From: an uncultured Vampirovibrio sp. | GTDB lineage: Bacteria > Cyanobacteriota > Vampirovibrionia > Gastranaerophilales > Gastranaerophilaceae | Reading direction: 5' to 3' | Assembly: GCA_910577515.1 (NCBI GenBank) | Contig: CAJTLW010000001.1 | Coordinates: 248,001-312,000, forward strand | Length of the DNA: 64,000 bases | In this document: one piece after another, positions 62,401 through 64,000 of the stretch | Numbering within the stretch: position 1 is the first letter of the stretch | Layout of the letters: the number at the start of each line of letters is the position of its first letter | Made by a program: the position numbers and the translations under genes | Notes under the pieces: generated by a model | What the model was told of the DNA's origin: nothing | What the model saw: only the letters and a program-made list of their open reading frames with translations | Database searches by the model: none

Positions 62401-63003
62401 ATGAATATTATTCAAGCCATCAAAGAAAATAAAATATACGGAATTATAAGGGAAGATAACACTGATAAGGCGATAGAAATTGCAAATGCTTATATTAAAG
62501 GCGGAATAAAGGTTATAGAAATCAATTCCACAATTGATGCAATTAAAGAAGTTGCCAAAAATGAAGATGTTTATGTGGCACAAGGGGGCGTTATAACGTC
62601 ATCCCAAGCACTGGATGGCATTGAAGCCGGCGCAAAGCTTTTGGTTTCACCAATTTTGCAGATGAATTTAGTAAAATTATCTTCAGGTCACAAAATCCCT
62701 TTGATGCTTACGGCAACTACCCCGAATGAAGCTTACACGGCTTGGAAAGCAAGGGTTCCGGTTATAAAGATTTATCCTATCAAAGACCTTGGCGGAGCAA
62801 CATATATTGAAGAGCTTTTAAGGCCAATGAAATTTTTAAACGTTATGCCCACAGGTTCTATTAAAATTTCAGACATAAAAGAATATTTGAAAAAAGGTGC
62901 TACAGCAGTAGGTTTAGGCCATGCGCTTTATCACAACAAGACAACTGATGAAATTGTTGAAAGTGCTAAAATGGCAGTATTAGAGGCAAAATCAGCTGAT
63001 TAA
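62401..63003 (+). CDS. KDPG/KHG aldolase family protein
   Basis: A 200-residue TIM barrel matching 2-dehydro-3-deoxyphosphogluconate aldolases: IYGIIREDNTDKAIEIANAY, KGGIKVIEINST (catalytic Glu), AQGGVITSSQALDGIEAGA, the Schiff-base Lys in VPVIKIYPIKDLGG, and PTGSIKISDIKEYLKKGATA. The usual Arg after the Glu block is replaced, so substrate preference is uncertain. Enzymes of the Entner-Doudoroff or uronate pathways are not nearby. Confidence 0.87.
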   Translation: MNIIQAIKENKIYGIIREDNTDKAIEIANAYIKGGIKVIEINSTIDAIKEVAKNEDVYVAQGGVITSSQALDGIEAGAKLLVSPILQMNLVKLSSGHKIPLMLTATTPNEAYTAWKARVPVIKIYPIKDLGGATYIEELLRPMKFLNVMPTGSIKISDIKEYLKKGATAVGLGHALYHNKTTDEIVESAKMAVLEAKSAD

Positions 63004-63019
63004 TAATTAACTTAAATAT

Positions 63020-63958
63020 TTATTTTCGTGATTTTAACACAATATATTCATAAACAATTTTTGAAATTTGAGCAATAAGTGCAGTGTTTTCTTTATCTGC
63101 CATTTTTGATTCTGTTACAAATACTGCTATATAATATGTTTCACCATTTGGTAAAATTACAAATCCTGCATCATTTTCTGCGATTCTGACACCATCAGGC
63201 TTTCTTGATGACATGCCTGTTTTATGCCCTAAAATTACATCTTTTGGCAAACCTGCTTTTAATTTATCCTGCCCTGTTACAGTTTCAATCATAATTTTAT
63301 CGAGGAATTTTTTATGTTCTTCTGATAACAAGGGGGCTTTATACAGCTGAAGAGGGTGGAGAATATAACTATAAGTCTTGTCTTCACGAAACACTTGCAT
63401 TGTTTCAATAACATCCAAAGGTGTAGCAACATTTAAATATTGGGCATCAATATCTTTTGTCATCATCTTTTCATCTGCTTCAATATTAATATTATTAAGA
63501 CGGTATCGTCTTAATTCCATTTGCAATTTTTGCATTCCGCCAATATAGTTAATCAAAATATCAGTCGCATTGTTATCGCTTTCAGACACCATATATTGTA
63601 ATAATTCCCCAATACTTATTTTAAAAGGCGGAGAGTATTTTTTAAGCATGGGTGAATATGTATTTCTATCAATCATGTCTTCTTTTACAACAATAATGTC
63701 ATTTAATGATTTTTTTTCATCTTCAAGTTTATTTAAAACAGGGGTTGCAACAAAATATTTAAACACACTCATTAGCGGTACTTTTTTGTTATTAAATTTA
63801 AAAATTTTGTATTTTGAAGTTACTGCAACAGAAACCGTACAATTCTTACCCCATAGGGCTTTTTGTATTTTAAAAGTTAAAGTATTCATGTATAAAAATA
63901 AGGCAACTGCTACAACAAAAAATAAGGCAATTGATGAAAATAGAAGCTTCCTATTCAT
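63020..63958 (-). CDS. Class A beta-lactamase, subclass A2-like (PER/CfxA type)
   Basis: A 312-residue protein with an N-terminal signal anchor (about 5-23) and a complete class A domain: Ser64-Val-Phe-Lys67, Ser127-Asp-Asn129, Glu163 in the Omega loop (ADEKMMTKDIDAQYLN) and Lys246-Thr-Gly248. The long Omega-loop pattern with QY and TP, and the ENDAGFVILPNG strand after KTG, match PER, CfxA and CblA enzymes by eye. It should hydrolyse beta-lactams, possibly cephalosporins. With the Glu kept it is a better lactamase candidate than the gene at 8386. It is monocistronic. Confidence 0.87.
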   Translation of the reverse strand: MNRKLLFSSIALFFVVAVALFLYMNTLTFKIQKALWGKNCTVSVAVTSKYKIFKFNNKKVPLMSVFKYFVATPVLNKLEDEKKSLNDIIVVKEDMIDRNTYSPMLKKYSPPFKISIGELLQYMVSESDNNATDILINYIGGMQKLQMELRRYRLNNINIEADEKMMTKDIDAQYLNVATPLDVIETMQVFREDKTYSYILHPLQLYKAPLLSEEHKKFLDKIMIETVTGQDKLKAGLPKDVILGHKTGMSSRKPDGVRIAENDAGFVILPNGETYYIAVFVTESKMADKENTALIAQISKIVYEYIVLKSRK

Positions 63959-64000
63959 TTTTTATCCTTTATAAATCAAATTATAGGCGTTAAATATCGC

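Noticed and set aside
1..64000. tRNA, rRNA, CRISPR arrays, insertion sequences, prophage or integrase genes
   Set aside because: I looked in all gaps and found no cloverleaf-like gene, direct-repeat array, transposase or phage protein; a tRNA or ncRNA search program could still reveal a small RNA.

Overview
The window is about 64 kb of AT-rich, densely packed bacterial chromosome with short intergenic gaps, frequent start/stop overlaps and mostly housekeeping genes. Gene content suggests a Gram-negative-type cell with KDO metabolism (kdsD-kdsC) and a VKOR-DsbA fusion of the kind common in cyanobacteria. It also has tRNA-dependent amidation (gatA), a 2-oxoacid:ferredoxin oxidoreductase (fermentative or anaerobic metabolism) and no photosynthesis genes. 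The best fit is a non-photosynthetic relative of cyanobacteria (Vampirovibrionia/Melainabacteria, perhaps Gastranaerophilales). This is inferred from gene content and composition, not from a marker-gene search. I saw no rRNA, tRNA, CRISPR array, insertion sequence or prophage.

Layout. 1-6.4 kb: an activase-like protein, then on the minus strand a ClpX-type zinc finger, a HEAT-like protein, ruvX and a DUF1292 protein, followed by metK-dciA behind a compact leader pseudoknot. 6.5-12.6 kb: aspS, a beta-lactamase-fold protein, a small secreted protein, a diguanylate cyclase-like protein, hisF and an unknown protein with helical ends. 12.9-15.5 kb: VKOR-DsbA, queH and an AlkD-like protein. 15.5-19.1 kb: pyrH-frr-cdsA-rnc-rpe. 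20.4-26.1 kb: a cell-wall operon, glycosyltransferase-murC-murB-ddl-ftsQ. 26.3-30.9 kb: a Cys-cluster miniprotein, then engB, a DUF2344 protein, RNase E/G and a membrane protein. 31-37.3 kb: speE-aroA-pgeF, three unknown minus-strand genes and a U32 protein. 37.4-40.7 kb: two miniproteins and korABCD. 40.7-46.5 kb: a RelA/SpoT-like protein, yraN, gatA, an EF-hand protein, rsmD and a CoA-disulfide-reductase-like flavoprotein. 46.5-49 kb: nadB-nadC. 49.1-54.4 kb: nfeD-SPFH-response regulator-histidine kinase-tadA-TIGR02757. 54.5-64 kb: a COG2509 flavoprotein, clpP, a GT39-like glycosyltransferase, a pseudo-receiver/pseudo-GGDEF protein, kdsD-kdsC, a KDPG-aldolase-like enzyme and a subclass A2-like class A beta-lactamase.

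Strongest leads: (1) an H-type pseudoknot that fills the metK 5' leader and pairs with its Shine-Dalgarno sequence, a candidate SAM-responsive switch; (2) a RelA/SpoT-like nucleotidyltransferase with an unusual N-terminus and an eight-C tract early in the gene, suggesting phase variation; (3) two class A beta-lactamase-fold proteins, one keeping the deacylation Glu and one lacking it; (4) a receiver/GGDEF protein degenerate in both domains; (5) a palindrome on the -10 of the kor promoter and a dyad spanning the likely nadB promoter.
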